Position numbers and translations under genes: made by a program
Shown here: piece by piece, positions 1 to 12,637 of the stretch
How positions within the stretch are numbered: the stretch's first letter is position 1
How the letters are laid out: the number at the start of each line of letters is the position of its first letter
Notes under the pieces: generated by a model
What the model saw: only the letters and a program-made list of their open reading frames with translations
Told to the model about the DNA's origin: nothing
Database searches by the model: none
NCBI RefSeq assembly: GCF_001949145.1
Contig: NW_019091402.1
Span: 1,126,743 to 1,190,742, forward strand
DNA length: 64,000 nt
Source: Acanthaster planci
Lineage: Eukaryota > Echinodermata > Asteroidea > Valvatida > Acanthasteridae
Direction: 5' to 3'

Positions 1-360
1 GACAGAACGCTTGAGGCGACACAAACAGGTAGACTTCTACAACTACCACATTTGAGACTGGGTACTGCAAAATGAGTCTTCTGGCCATATTTTCAGCAAT
101 TTGAAATGCATCAGAAAGAGCAAAAGGAGTTCTTTGTTTTGATGTATCCCTTGCATGCTAGGTTAGCATCCTGACGAGTACATGAGCATTTTTAGTATTT
201 CCTCTGATTGGCACTGTGCCAATTTTTAAAAGGCCTTCCAAAACAACTGGCTATGATAACTTGTGACTTGTTTCGATAATTCGGGTCACATTTGTGTACA
301 TGTATTTCATGCACATACATATTTTTTTCCATGGATCAAAATAGGCCGATCTAGTCAGAC

Positions 361-513
361 ATGGAGCCTCCATACATCTCCAATTCCCATCTGTCAACGG
401 TTGTGGGGCTAGACCCGCTAACAAGCAATACGATGCCAGCATCCCTGGCACGCAGACAGTACATGCACTTGATCAATATGGAGACCGTGACACAGCTGAA
501 CTTCAACAGCGTG
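361..513 (+). CDS. Possible exon of an unrecognised plus-strand gene
   Basis: Open frame starting MEPPYISNSHLSTVVGLDPL after a gatctagtcag acceptor-like site and ending LNFNS at a strong donor AGC|gtgagt. The codon mix is protein-like and balanced compared with the AT-rich surroundings. I do not recognise the product, and no partner exon was found downstream. Confidence 0.25.
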
Positions 514-2340
514 AGTTATGCTTCCCATCAACAACATATGCTCTTCAAAAACATTAGCATATTACTATTATTTCTCATCCTGGGACAGGAACAGTGGGTC
601 CCATCAGGGGAGCAGTTTGGTGGTCATGACCGAGACTGTTTCTCTTCTCGTTGACTTGTCTTGGGGATTTGAGACTCGCCCCGTGAGTTACGCTTGCCTA
701 ATTCCCCTTGGAAAAAGAACCAAAATTCTTGGTTATGACCACCAAATGCACCCAGAACGGAGATCATCCAGAAAGCAGTGAGTGGCACTTGTTCAAATCC
801 TACTCATCACAAACAAGTGTGGGGTTATGCCTATAAAAAACCAACAAGCCCATTAACGCCAATGTGTGCATTAGTGCATATTAACTGTATGGAGTAGAAA
901 AATATAACAATCATGTTTCCTGTTAGCTGGATAACACATCTTGGGCTTCTATAATTCTGATCTGGTTGAGAACCACATGTACATGTACATGTGTAACCAG
1001 GTCTCCATTTTCAATGGAAAAGAACCAATACCAACCCAAATATTTTTAAAATTTCCGAACCCCCCAAAAGTTACATGTGATGAACAAACACTTGTACCTA
1101 TGTACAAGCATGTTAATCACTACATGTATCTAGACCTCTTAACAATTAAAGTCCTCACAGTGTTGCTGGCAAAGACCTTGTGAGGACCAGCCCAGGTCCA
1201 CACAAGTCTCCCCCTCTCTAAAACACAGGTTTAGAGCCATTTGGGGATTGAGGTTATCGCCACAAAATGAGGAGTAAGAGCTGGGGACATCACGTCCAAA
1301 TATCTTGCTCAAAAAAAGGTTCAGAGTTCAAGAAATATGAGTATTTTAGCTGACTCTTCTTCAAATGAAAACGAAGGAATACACATGTACACACTAGAAT
1401 GCAGTGCCAACATGTACGTACTGCATTGAGATTGTTGATGTCAAGACAAGGAACAGAGAAATGGACAAGGGTGGGATATGAATCGACGACCTCAAGAGCC
1501 CAGTGCCAGAGCTGGTTTTTGTGACAACTGCACTTAGCTCACTGGGTAAGCGTAACAGGACAGACGATTCAATGATGACAAACACAGATGTCCAGGTTTC
1601 ATAAAGCAGCATTATCTTAACATATCTGATGGGGCCGTTCTCCTAAGCAAATTTTTACAAGTAATACTGACAAACCCGAAAGGAGTTACCCTTAACACTG
1701 CTCAGCAGACTTGGACAGTATTAAAGGTATCACTAAATAGTGGCGGTATTTCTTCAATACAGACTAGAGATCCATAAATACCGAAATACCGCAAGGAATT
1801 TCGATACCATGGTATTCTTGCTAATATGCTTTGAAAATAAAGGAAAAGCATCATATCATCGTATTTCAGTCCATCTTTTTAGTGCAAGTCATCCATTGTC
1901 AACCGGTATCTTCGTTGTCGCTTGGACTCCGTAACAGAACACTTGAGCAACTGCCAAACCCGCCACCAAAATCCTTTGAAGTTTTATTATCACTGTCTTT
2001 GTGGTTTTGGTGTGCATGTGCATGAGCTTTGAGAGTGGAGGTCTGGAGTTGTTGGCATTCCCATTGAATGTTGCCTCTTATCGTGGTTGCTTCTTGATGA
2101 CGCACACTCAATATCCCACTTCAAAGAATATAGCAGTATCAGTGAATATCGCGGTATTTTTGTCACAAAATATTGCGGTGTCACAAACTGCAACATCGTC
2201 CAAGCCTACTGCTCAGTAATTGAACTCGGTGAGCGAAGCAGTGGAGTTGACATTGGCCAAGAAAAAAGCCTGTTCATTGCGGCCCCATTCCATTCAGCCC
2301 GGATCCCAAACCAGCAGCCACCGCTAATTGAAATGTTTGC
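514..2340. other. Intergenic or intronic DNA
   Basis: No recognisable gene. GGTATTTC-type short repeats occur twice (about 1735-1812 and 2120-2190), with scattered TACATGTA. Confidence 0.5.
1478..1560 (-). repeat. Possible tRNA-like SINE fragment
   Basis: The minus strand has cttacccagtgagctaagtg and a box B-like ggtcgtcgattcatatccc about 30 bases on. Too decayed for a firm call. Confidence 0.35.
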
Positions 2341-2493
2341 CTAGGTTTTCAAAGCGACCTCTTCTCCGCGCATGTGTACACGGCCAACATTAGAAGAATG
2401 TGGTCCCGGGCGAAATGTTTGCCTGGCATGGATACGCGCAAGAAAAAACTTTAGGCCGGAGTGGCGACGACACCACGTATCGGATGACACGAG

Positions 2494-2757
2494 CCTAACA
2501 GCATGAAGCGTCAGCGTTTTGTAAAACTGTCCCCAAAATTAATGAATATATTACTCGCGACAGGTTAGATCTGAGGAGTTTCTTCTCCGGCGATAATAAA
2601 AATGTCCAAAATGGTCTAACAGGGCTGGAGAAAAATGCTGAGAGCGATGGCCAATCTACTTCCAGCTCCCAAATTGAAGAAACATGGCAAATGAGGAAGC
2701 TACTCGGGCAATTTACTCCGCTCTCTAGAATCATCCCAAGATTATTACATGGCATTT
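2494..2757 (+). CDS. Unrecognised open frame, plus strand
   Basis: An open frame from after a TAA at about 2490 to TGA at 2757, about 88 residues, rich in Ser, Asp, Asn and Gln (for example KINEYITRDRLDLRSFFSGD). It has no ATG near its start and follows a GC-richer block (2345-2480). It could be a last exon or chance; the minus strand is open over the same span. Confidence 0.2.
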
Positions 2758-3021
2758 GAGAGGAAAACCAAAAAAAAACTTACTTCTTATCTGCTTCTTT
2801 GCTTCTTTTGTTGGGTCAAGCCATGTCTGATAAAAAAGAGAGTAAACCGTACACAAACATTAAAAACCACTAAATACAAACTCAGGAGCTGCATATCCAC
2901 AACTTTACATGGCCATTAACTTCTAGGGTTGTATTGTCAGTATTTGATCGAACCACCTTAATTTTAGTTTCTCACAAAATTTTACTCGGAACAGTTAACA
3001 AAATGTCAACTCAATTCTAAT

Positions 3022-3235
3022 TGGCGAGTGCGGTTTAGTGGTTAAGGTTTAGGGCTCCTGACCAGAAGGTGACGGGTTCAAATCCAGCAGCTGGCCGTAA
3101 GTTGGGGCCTTGGGCGAGCCACTTTACCCCTTTGCTTTCCTCTCTCCACCCAGGACAACCAGGGGTACAAATGGCTAGCTGCATTAGCTGGGGGAGCAGC
3201 CTGCGATGGACTGGCATCCCATCCAGGCAAAAAAG
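3022..3235 (+). repeat. tRNA-derived SINE with conserved 3' domain
   Basis: Box A-like ggtttagtggttaagg and box B gggttcaaatcc (3074-3085) have tRNA spacing. Downstream are gccactttacccctttgc and gcgatggactggcatcccat, conserved body/tail motifs of metazoan SINE families with a Deu/Core-like domain. The acceptor end has decayed. Confidence 0.75.
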
Positions 3236-6200
3236 AAAATAGTCTCTCAGTTGCTCCAAGCCAATTACCCATCGCCTAATGAGATAAATTGGTTAGAACA
3301 CCAGACCTTGCTCGTGTTGTTCTGGGGAAAAACAGTTCGGGGCTTGAATGAAGTCAATCCAATAAATGACCGGGAGTTGATCGACTCACCCTTGCTTCCT
3401 GGTTGTCTTTGTAGACTAACCCAAAATAGTCTTTCTCCATCAGGTCCAGATTCTGACATGCCTTGTCGAGGATTGCCTGACCCTTGCAACGTTTCTACAA
3501 GTAGGAAAAAACCACCAACGTAACACCAAATTGAACAGGTTTGTTGGAAGATGTGCCAGGCACTCCAATGTGAAAAACATTTCTAAAACAAATGTACATT
3601 GTCATCCTTGTCATCTTTCTAATACTTTCTACACCTTTTCTTTTCTCAAAACCAGGAGTCAGCGCCTCTGTTTTTTTTCCAAGATGGTTGATTTTCTAAG
3701 ATGGCAGATGAGTTCTAAATTTTTCTCAACTCTTGATACATGCTTTAAAAGCTTTTAAAGTAGTTCCACGTTTCACTGTATTTCACAGGTTCTGCATTTG
3801 CATGTATACACATTTTGTTCTGAAGTTAAATTGAAAATATACATTCCCCCCCCAAAAAAAGTGAAGAAAATGAAAGCAAGTGGGTGCGATAAAACAGTTT
3901 ACTTTTCTAAAATTCTGCCTTGCTCAGTAGATTAACTTCAACGTGTGCCCTGTGCTACACATGTTAACCAACAATTTTCCAACCTCCGAAATAAATGTCA
4001 AAGACAGGCACACACAGTACATGTCATACATGCAACACATCAGTCTCTACACAAATGTGTTTCAGATTAATATGGACAATTTCAAAATGCTAGAGGTTAA
4101 AACTGTCAAGCCTGGCCTGTATTAATGCACTTGTACATAATCCTCACGCACAGTGCAACACTGCACAGCCATGGCTGGCATGGTGAGCTTACGCATCACT
4201 GCATTTTTTAATCTAGCCATTTACATCTGCAGGCCGTACATGTACATACATGCTTTCAATGCTGGACACACAGCACAACGCCTTTGACACATGTTTTTTG
4301 CATATCATGACTCTAGACTTAAATGGTGGGATCTTTTTTGACGCTTCGGAATAAACTTCACATCAAGCAATACTCAGATGAATCATAATTGATGCAGCGC
4401 CATGTAACCATTAAGAAACAACAACAGGTACCAGTACCTGTATTAGTGTAATGTATCACTATTGGGCAATACATTTCAATTTCAAAGGTGACTGAATTCC
4501 AACAATATGTGGTCTAGAAGTTAACAAAGGACAGGCTTAACGAGACTGACAAATTACAAGCTATCCAACAGCACCAATGAACTGACCTTTGAACCCAGTG
4601 ACCTTGTCCACTGATCAATCCTTGTACCCTGCAATTGATGGCTCCACAAATGCCACATTGCACAACAATGCAGGCCAATGCATGCTACATGTACATTTAC
4701 ATGTACACTTAACAGTATGTGTACCACGCACTGTACAGCACTGTACATGTACATGTAATGTACCAGTGCACATGTACAAGTACATGTTCAATGACTGTAC
4801 TGGTTCATTCATGCCCTTTTGTACAGTATGAAGCACATAGCACATGTATGTAAGGAAGGTCAAAAGCTTAACACGATTCAGTTAAGTTTAATAAAATCCA
4901 AACCAACAAAAAGATGCCTGAAATAAATCTTTAACCATGAGGATGACAATATTCTCAAAGCAAAGCTAGTTCACCCCATTGGACTTCTGTCAGTGTAGAC
5001 TACGGTACCAATATCAAGCACTGATGGGGTTCGTACAATGTTAACACTACACAACTCATCTGTATGGTAACGTAAATGGCAGGCCTACTGTCAAAGAATA
5101 CAGTGGTTTCAAATATGATAAGTGTGGTTAAAAACGACTTAGGAGACGACTCATTATTCTGAATACACATGTCAAAGAGTTCATTTGTGATGGACATAAA
5201 GGTCAAGGTACAAGTGTCTCCTACATGTGCGTGTATAACTAATATACCTGTAGTAAACAGTTTACAATACATGAGTGTGAGTTCCGCTGGCATAATGGAG
5301 ACAGCACATGCGCTCTTTCGTTATCTGCCTCAACATGGCCAATGGCAGGTGGTACCAATCAGCAGTTTTACGAAAGAGTTTAAATAAATGAAATCTTACT
5401 CCAGCATAGGGACAAAGATGCAAGAAGACCTGATGACCTTTTTTTCTCCATTTTGTTTCAGTGGGAAAAAAAGTCCTGGAATGTTTACAAAGAGGTCTTT
5501 GAAATCTTGCTTTGCAAGCCTTTGAGCTGCCTGGTATGGTACATTCAGTTTGAACTTGAGCAAAATGTACATGTATGTATGTTTGTGCCGGTGAAAACAA
5601 CCTGTACATGTACGATGTTGTACACAGGTATTTAACATCTGGCAAACTTTCATTTTAGATCAAATTCACCACTTGCACGTGCATGTCAACCAGGACTCAA
5701 TAAATGACAACACCTGGTTCTTTTTCAACGCAACAGACATCAGTGATCGCTCTCATCAACAATTTGCGGTAATGGATCATTTATGCACAGATTCCAAATA
5801 GTGCAGCTGGGCTGGACAGAGTGGGAAAAAATCAACGCCAACATTCAAACCGGGTGTGCCTGCACATCAACCCGCTCCAACGGCTAGCTTTGTCCCATTG
5901 CTTTCTTGTTGACTCCACATACCTGTGGCAGCGTCAACACACACACACACACAAAATGAGATCTTGCAGCTGATGTAGAAACAGACCAGACAGCGCGTGC
6001 CCTTGCCAGGGCAGAGAACCGGCTGCTTGGTACATTGTACATGTATTTACATAGAAGTCTGGGAGCCCTGCGCTGCATAAACGGGTCAAGGTTTTCATAA
6101 CAGTCCCCATTAATATTGGCCCGTTGGGAATATAAAGCACAACCCACATTTCTTCAATCTCTGCAATAAATGTACAGGTGTGTGCGTGCACAGAATAGTT

Positions 6201-6237
6201 CCGGGAAAAAAGTCAGCTTGGCAACTGCAACTACACG
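3236..6237. other. Intergenic or intronic DNA, TACATGTA-rich
   Basis: No gene recognised. It may be intron of the 4.1-like gene, whose next exon must lie at lower coordinates. It includes a dense TACATGTA block (4680-4850) and a short CA run at 5939-5955. Confidence 0.5.
4680..4850. repeat. TACATGTA-rich block
   Basis: Many overlapping TACATGTAC/TGTACATG palindromes within 170 bases. They make both strands open with His/Val/Cys-rich nonsense translations. Confidence 0.85.
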
Positions 6238-6238
6238 T

Positions 6239-7415
6239 ATGTAGAGCCAATGATTTTCCGTTTCAAAAATGAGTATTTTCTGTTTCACCAAATCCCAAAT
6301 TCCACTTCAGAAATTTCATACATTTGTAAGCATGAAATACATGTAGGAGAGCAAGTTTTAAGCTATGCATGGAAACCTTTGCCCAGCCCCCACCCCCCCC
6401 CAAAAAAAAGAAAGACAAGAAATAAAAATAACAACATTGTTTGGAAATACTCTGAAATGTTTCCAACTTTTTTGATAATTTCTGCAGTGAAATTTATTAC
6501 AAATCCAGACACTAAATACTACACACCCCACCCCTTGATTTTCCACCGGCTTGCGATCACCAAACACTTGCCACGATTAATCTATGGACAATTCATGTGC
6601 CACTCCTTGTATATGAAATCAGATCACGTACATGTACAGTGAAGTCACAGAGTACGTCTTGCATGGAACGGTCGTTGATCACAATATGTTAATATTGGAC
6701 ATTTTATTTGGCAGAAGTGCGACAAAATTCAGAAAGCTAACCTTAAAACTGAGCCTTAAAATGTATGTTTGTGACTGAAAACGTCCCTCTTTATTGAACA
6801 CTTCCCAGGACCAATTCAGCCATGGTATACCAAGCTTACTAGGTTTCGTTTAATTCAAGAAATATGTAATTCGTTTTGCGGATGCAGTTTCGTTTCGCCA
6901 TGGGGTACTAGCCTTGTTTCAAGGCATCCATGCAGATTCAGAGACTAAATTCCCCACATGTGCAATAGTTATACCAGTGTGCGTGAGTAAGAACTTGTTT
7001 GCGCCTTGATTTCATTGCTAGTACAGTGCGCGTGTGAACGGCTGATGTGTGTATACACAATGTACTGTACCGCACCGCTGCGCTGTGCGAGCTGCCGCTG
7101 CATGCATGGGGCTCACGCACACCATAGTGCTTACGAGTATCAGCACCGGTGCAGCGCGGACCACCCAATCGTGTAGTGGAGTGGTGCAATTTAGCATGTT
7201 TCCAGAGTAATTCGTTCATTAAAAGCAAGCATTTGAAAAGGGTTTGGCAGGCATTTATTTTTTAGTACTTTGCAGAAAGTTTTCTTTACTTTTTAAGCCA
7301 TTCTTAGAGGGAAATTTTGCAAGTTCCGTTTGAAGCAGTGGATTCCGTTTCAAAGTGTTGATTCCGCGAATTCCGTCCGTTTTCCGCGATCGCGGAAATT
7401 CACTGGCTCTATGTA
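6239..7415. mobile_element. ~1.2-kb inverted-repeat element (ATGTAGAGCCA termini)
   Basis: The left end atgtagagccaatgattttc and the right end cggaaattcactggctctatgtat are inverted (about 22 bases, 19 matching). The inside near both ends repeats TTCCG and GTTTC motifs. No transposase frame was seen, so it is non-autonomous or decayed. Confidence 0.65.
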
Positions 7416-9500
7416 TGGAGTTTTGAAATGAGGAAACAATTATGGAAAAGTTACTACCAGTAAGAATTTTCTGGGGAAGGGGTTTCGAATGGGTAGTTTG
7501 TTAATTAAACAAATAAGTTAACAGATTTCAAGGATGCTTGTTTCATGGCTCGTAAGCCCAAATACAGCTTTGGTATTTTTTTGCCAATTATGACTTGTTT
7601 TAATAGCCATTCTTTTTTCAATGATGAACGCACCTGTAATTTTTCCCGAAGTTTGAATAAACAGTTAAAGTGAATATATAAGACACAAATGCATCATTTT
7701 TTACAGTTTAAACATCTGTTTACACTGTAGTAGTGATCTTCCACATTTATAGGTTCATTTGACTGTCAGCTGCCCAACTGATTGCTCTCCTTGATATAAA
7801 AAAAGACTCTCAAAAAGTGATCAAATGTACGTATGTGTAGGTTAGGATCAGAACTTGTCACATCTGGTTTATTATTCTCACGGTAGGCCACATGTGGGAC
7901 TTGTGCTTAATTCTAGGGTCAATGTCAAGATATGTGGTAAAAATAATAATGCAAGGATGAAATTGGTTTCAGAGAGATGTAGTGGCTGTAGGTTTTGTGT
8001 GGTGTTCCCTTTTTTGTGCTATTCCTTATGTAACACCTTCTTTTACATTTTGGCGTCGTGCACAATGGAACTCAAGAACACTGACAGCATCCACATTTAA
8101 GACTCTAGAGGCAAAATTAGTTATGTACCCCTTGCCCGACTCCTGAAGCCTAGAAAGTCATGCAAACAATATTGTTTTTGTCAAAAAGTAATAAAAATCT
8201 ATTTTGCCAGCCCCCCCTTCACTTTTGTGGTTATCGCCCAGCTTTTTTTTTTATTGAAGTTGCTTTTTTTATGCTGGTTGGCTTGAAACTGTTGCATAAT
8301 CTTGTTTGTCTGTAGCCGCAACCACATGCTTACTAAGTTTAGATATTCTTAAGGTACCACACAACCTGTAAGTACGTAGAACCAATGTTGTATAATTAGC
8401 GTCAACATTACAAAATCCAACATTGTTACTTGTTAACTGTTACAAATGAGTACAGACCACAAATGTGACCAATCTCAACTATTTTGGGCTGACACTTTCC
8501 AAGCAAAACCGAGAGGAATATGGGAAACAACAATTTTTGGCTGGCTTTAGTCTTCTCTAAGAATTCACTTCAAGCCAAACCACAATGATGACCATAATGG
8601 CAGCCTTCTGGTCTGCCTGTACACACATGTAAGGCACAGGGATTGCTTGTGACTGTCACAGAAGCCCAGCCATTAGCGCTCAGAGCAATTAAAGGAGGTC
8701 AACTCTGAGCTATTGTACAGCCTTCTTAAATGTCTAGACACAATGACCCTCAATGCCTCCCCACCTCCAGTGGAAACTTCCACAGTGACTGACCCCCACA
8801 ATGCACAATGCACGTACTCGGCATGCTCAGTGGGGCCGCTTGCATTGTTGTCTGAGGTGCTTTGTGGATCTTCAGTGTAAACATCTTAGAGAAGGGGGAG
8901 TTTTTTTAAAAGCCCTTAGACAGTCCACCTACATGTAGGAAATTCAAACCACTTTCACTTAAAACCTTAAAACAGGTATTCATTATAAGAGTTGCAATGA
9001 AACCTGCATGGAATTATCTTTTGACAGTAACAACCCTTACAACGCTACTGTAATGGAAGAAAAACTACCAAGCTTTGTCGTACTATCACAGACACGTATA
9101 TGCAAATTGACTTGACTTTCTTAGAAACTACATGTTGAGACAGCTCCAATGGACCCGAACTTGTTAAACTCCGTACCGAAATTTTGCCATGTTCTTTTCT
9201 GGACAAACCGTCAGACTGCTGTGCAAGGCATGTGCCGTGGTAAGGGTTTGATGCCAGTTTTCTCAAACTTCGCACGTGCACATGTAAGAGTTATGTTGAA
9301 TTGTTTAAAATCCTTGCACAGGGTAGGACTTTGAAAACATGTGCATCCGAATCTACTGGTACCTTCAAGTGGACTAACGGGACGTCCGAGTTGCTGCGCC
9401 ACTTTATACAAGCATTTGTGTATCAAATAAAACAAGGTGTTTAAAAGTGCTAAAGGGGACGAGGGGTAGCGGACTGGTTTTTTTTTGGGGGGGGGTCTCA
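7416..9500. other. Non-coding DNA downstream of the 4.1 exon
   Basis: Likely intron of the 4.1-like gene. No FERM-like segment was found on the minus strand. Nothing else recognised. Confidence 0.5.
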
Positions 9501-9501
9501 C

Positions 9502-9675
9502 CTCAACATCGCACTCAAACTTTGTGCCGTCGAGCATCAAGATAGTCACTCGCTGCATTTTGGCTGCGTGGGGCTGGGTTCGCTTAGGGGAACTGGAAGG
9601 CTTGGAGCTGGCGGCAGCTTGCTGTGGTGCTGAAGACTGCTGTGTGGACTGAGCAGACTGGGTAACGTCCGGTTC
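9502..9675 (-). CDS. Protein 4.1-like, exon entering the FERM domain
   Basis: 58 codons between a tttctgcag acceptor and a GAG|gtgaga donor. A Gln/Ala/Ser-rich stretch is followed by MQRVTILMLDGTKFECDVE, the first two strands of the FERM F1 lobe. A run of ten T and nine G lies on the + strand directly beside the donor, inside the next intron. Confidence 0.78.
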
Positions 9676-10186
9676 CTGCAGAAAGGTGGACAGTGTCAAT
9701 GGGAAACATAGAGCAACGCTGTGTGCATATCAAATTACTAGAGTGCTAAACTCATCACACCTCCCACAGAGAAGCTTTGACAAGTACTGGGTGCAGACTT
9801 TTGGAATTCAAGGGCGTATTTGTAGACTTGGAACAAATACCAGATGTACTTCAAATGCATCATAAAAGTACAACATATGCAAAATAAAACATACAGCACG
9901 TTTCGAGAAATAATGGAGGTTTTTTTGATGCAACATACATGTATATAATATACCCAATTTCTCCATGGACGTACATTTGGCAGGGTTCGGGTCGCGATGC
10001 AGCAAAGAGGCCAAGAGAGATGGGCTCGATGCCCTACATACATGTGGATGTGAACGGGAGCAAGAAACAACGGCTAAGCCGTATGAACTGGAAACTTACG
10101 ACTGACTGTGGCTTATCTCCTGACTGGTGCTCTGCTGACGAGGGTGGGGGATTATTCTCACTAGTCCCAGTATACTCCTGGCTCAT
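9502..10186 (-). CDS. Protein 4.1-family FERM protein, N-terminal part (two exons)
   Basis: Two coding exons, 10186-10100 and 9675-9502, join in phase 0 to give 87 residues starting with Met. The first about 68 residues are polar and low in complexity (Ser, Gln, Pro, Ala), like the variable head region of protein 4.1. The last about 20 residues (KMQRVTILMLDGTKFECDVE) match the opening beta strands of the FERM F1 lobe in band 4.1/EPB41L proteins, and the exon stops at the same place, just before the KHAKGQ-like segment, as known for this family. Such proteins link membrane proteins to the spectrin-actin skeleton under the plasma membrane and at septate junctions. The remaining FERM exons were sought between 1 and 9500 and not found, so the gene probably runs out of the window. 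Which 4.1 paralogue it is cannot be settled from 20 FERM residues. Confidence 0.75.
10100..10186 (-). CDS. Protein 4.1-like, first coding exon
   Basis: Starts at ATG (10186) with MSQEYTGTSENN and covers 29 codons. It ends at a strong donor (GTC|gtaagt) in phase 0, matching the next exon. The residues are a disordered, polar head. No upstream exon is needed, but an alternative 5' exon cannot be excluded. Confidence 0.7.
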
Positions 10187-10513
10187 CTTCGGTCAAGCAC
10201 ACTGGACAAATTGAACAGGGAAAAAAAAGTGTACACCAATGCTGCTCCCGACACTGAAAGACATGAGCTCTAACCATCACTGTTTGGAGGTTGGTGACCC
10301 TACTTAAAGTTGTGGTCATCCATTGGTTAAAATGGAAAGCCTCATAACATGCACTGCTGTTCTGTAGATGGAAAAATCCTCAGCCATAAAGTCAGTGTTG
10401 GCATAAATTGACCAACACACAACACAGTTTGAGTTGCAATATCAACGTCACGCAACCACTTAATGTTGGGGAAAATCTTCACACCAAAAGTTAAACACTA
10501 GCGAACATGACCA

Positions 10514-10670
10514 ATAAGCCTTATTGCAAATACTGCATGGGCGATTTTGCAAAATGGTAAATAGGCATTGTGGGAAGGAAAAAGGAGCAAACACTGCCCC
10601 TTTTTCCTTCCCACAATGCCTTTCTACCATTGTACAAAATCAACCGTGCAGTATTTGCAATAGGGCTTAT
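10514..10670. mobile_element. Palindromic element with ATAAGCC termini, copy 1
   Basis: Arms of about 75 bases, starting ataagccttattgcaaatac and including cattgtgggaaggaaaaa, pair with the right half. A second, shorter copy lies at 43703-43820. The insert is non-coding, as in MITEs. Confidence 0.85.
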
Positions 10671-11169
10671 GCAATGGAAATGAATGTTGCAATTTGCAAA
10701 ATTTTCTGACGTAGGGGCCTACTTCGTTTAAAACATTTTCCACCACATGGTGGGTGGTTATCGCCAATCAACCCCCTCACATTGCTTAATCTGCACAGAA
10801 AATGTCACTTTTGACATGCAGCTTGCACTTCTACAAAGATATGAAAGAATTTACAAAATTTCTAACTTATTAACACCTGTCAAAATTGATACAGTACTTA
10901 GTAATCAGTACTTAATGCCTCAAAATAGGCAGACAATCTTGTAGTTGTACATAGAATCAAACCATGAATGAGCATTCACTCAACTCTGATCAAATTTTCA
11001 AACAAGCTCAATTTCAACACGAATTAAGCATGTTCACAGGTTTTGAGCTTGACATGTTTTTGCATTTTTTTCTACGAATTAAAATCTTGAATTATGCCTC
11101 GGGAAAGTCAGCATTTTCAGCAGTTCCAACTGTACTGATTAACACAAAACACAGTCGAAGACCAGATTT

Positions 11170-12637
11170 TTAGCTTATAATATTGCCAAATCATTCACAG
11201 AGTTCGCTGTTCTTGAGTGAACCGCACTACTATTTCAATACGTGTTATACTGTAAATTTGCAATCAGCCGACACGTACGCGCGTAACAATGCAGAATTTT
11301 GATAACTCCACGGTTATTCTGCAGCAAAGCAAACCTGCTAACCGTACGAAATTCCTATACACAGCCTCATTTCAACAAAATGCCCCAGGGTTGATATGTA
11401 TGATATCTTACCTTCTCATTTAAAATTTCCTGCGTTTTCACGCGGATTTTCAGGTATATTCCACAGTATTTATCGCCTCAGACAATTTACATTTTATCCG
11501 TCTGGCCTGGTGCACTCGTACGCCATGAACGCGAGATAGGTAAATAAAACCGCAGTGCCAAAATTAGATCACGCCGCTAAATCGATTATCATCTCCAAGG
11601 TAAGAAATTTGAGTCAATGATGTCATAAATATTAAAAAAAATCAAATTGTAAGAAGAGACATTTATTTTTGTTCTTTAAAATCAGTTCAGTACATAATAT
11701 CAGTAAATTTGGAACTATTTGCCACAGCGGATGCATTCAATTTCAGCCTCTAATGGTCTGGTGCTCAGTCTAAAAATAGATTTGAGGCATGTGTTGATGG
11801 ATCGTGTAGGAAAACTGTGCAATGTGGATTGTTCATTGGACATGTGTTGGAGAAGGCACATGTCCAGTACATGCCCATACATTACGTTCGTGAAATATGA
11901 AATCTGCGTCTCGCGAGGTGAGGCGGGAACTTGACCAATTCTAGTGGCGCGGCGCAATTTGAAGTGACTATTATTATTTTTCGAGGCTGTGTGGATCTCC
12001 TGGGCGCCAGTCCCAACGGACATTCGATGAAAGGGGGCGGTTACCAAGTGGTTACTTTTTTTACCAAGTGGTTACTTTTTAGGTGCTGTAAAACGAGCAC
12101 TCGCACCAAACAAAATAATAGATCAATATAACCTGCAAAATAAAACAAATAATAAACAGTCATCAACATTGACAGATGGATACAAAACACAATATTAATA
12201 CAACTCAGGCTAGAACTTTATCTCTTTCGATTTACTTTTAAAAACATCATCAGATCATAAGTGATTAGGAAAACATTCTGGCTTATAAAAAGTTACCGAT
12301 TCTCATTAAAACAAAGTTGCAGGGACCTAGCAAATATTTTTATGACCCTGTGTTTTAAAAGGAATGGAAAATCTAATAAAAACTTTTGAATTAAAAAGAA
12401 AATGGGATTTTAAACAAAAATGAATGTATCTCTATAACAGTATTTTGATATAACAGTGTTCTTTAGGCCTACATAAAGAGTTGAATTTTATTATAAATCC
12501 TAACTTTTTTTCAAAAAATGTCACCTGCATTTTGTCTATAGTGTACTTATGTCAGACTTTTGTTTTCAGCCTAGTCATGGAGGATGGCATCTATTCCTTC
12601 CTCCATGGTCTCGTATGACCAATATTGGCTTTCTTTG
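11170..12637. other. AT-rich intergenic DNA
   Basis: No gene recognised. A 20-base direct duplication (accaagtggttacttttt) lies at 12044-12081. The short open frames on both strands share no similarity with known proteins that I can see. Confidence 0.6.
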
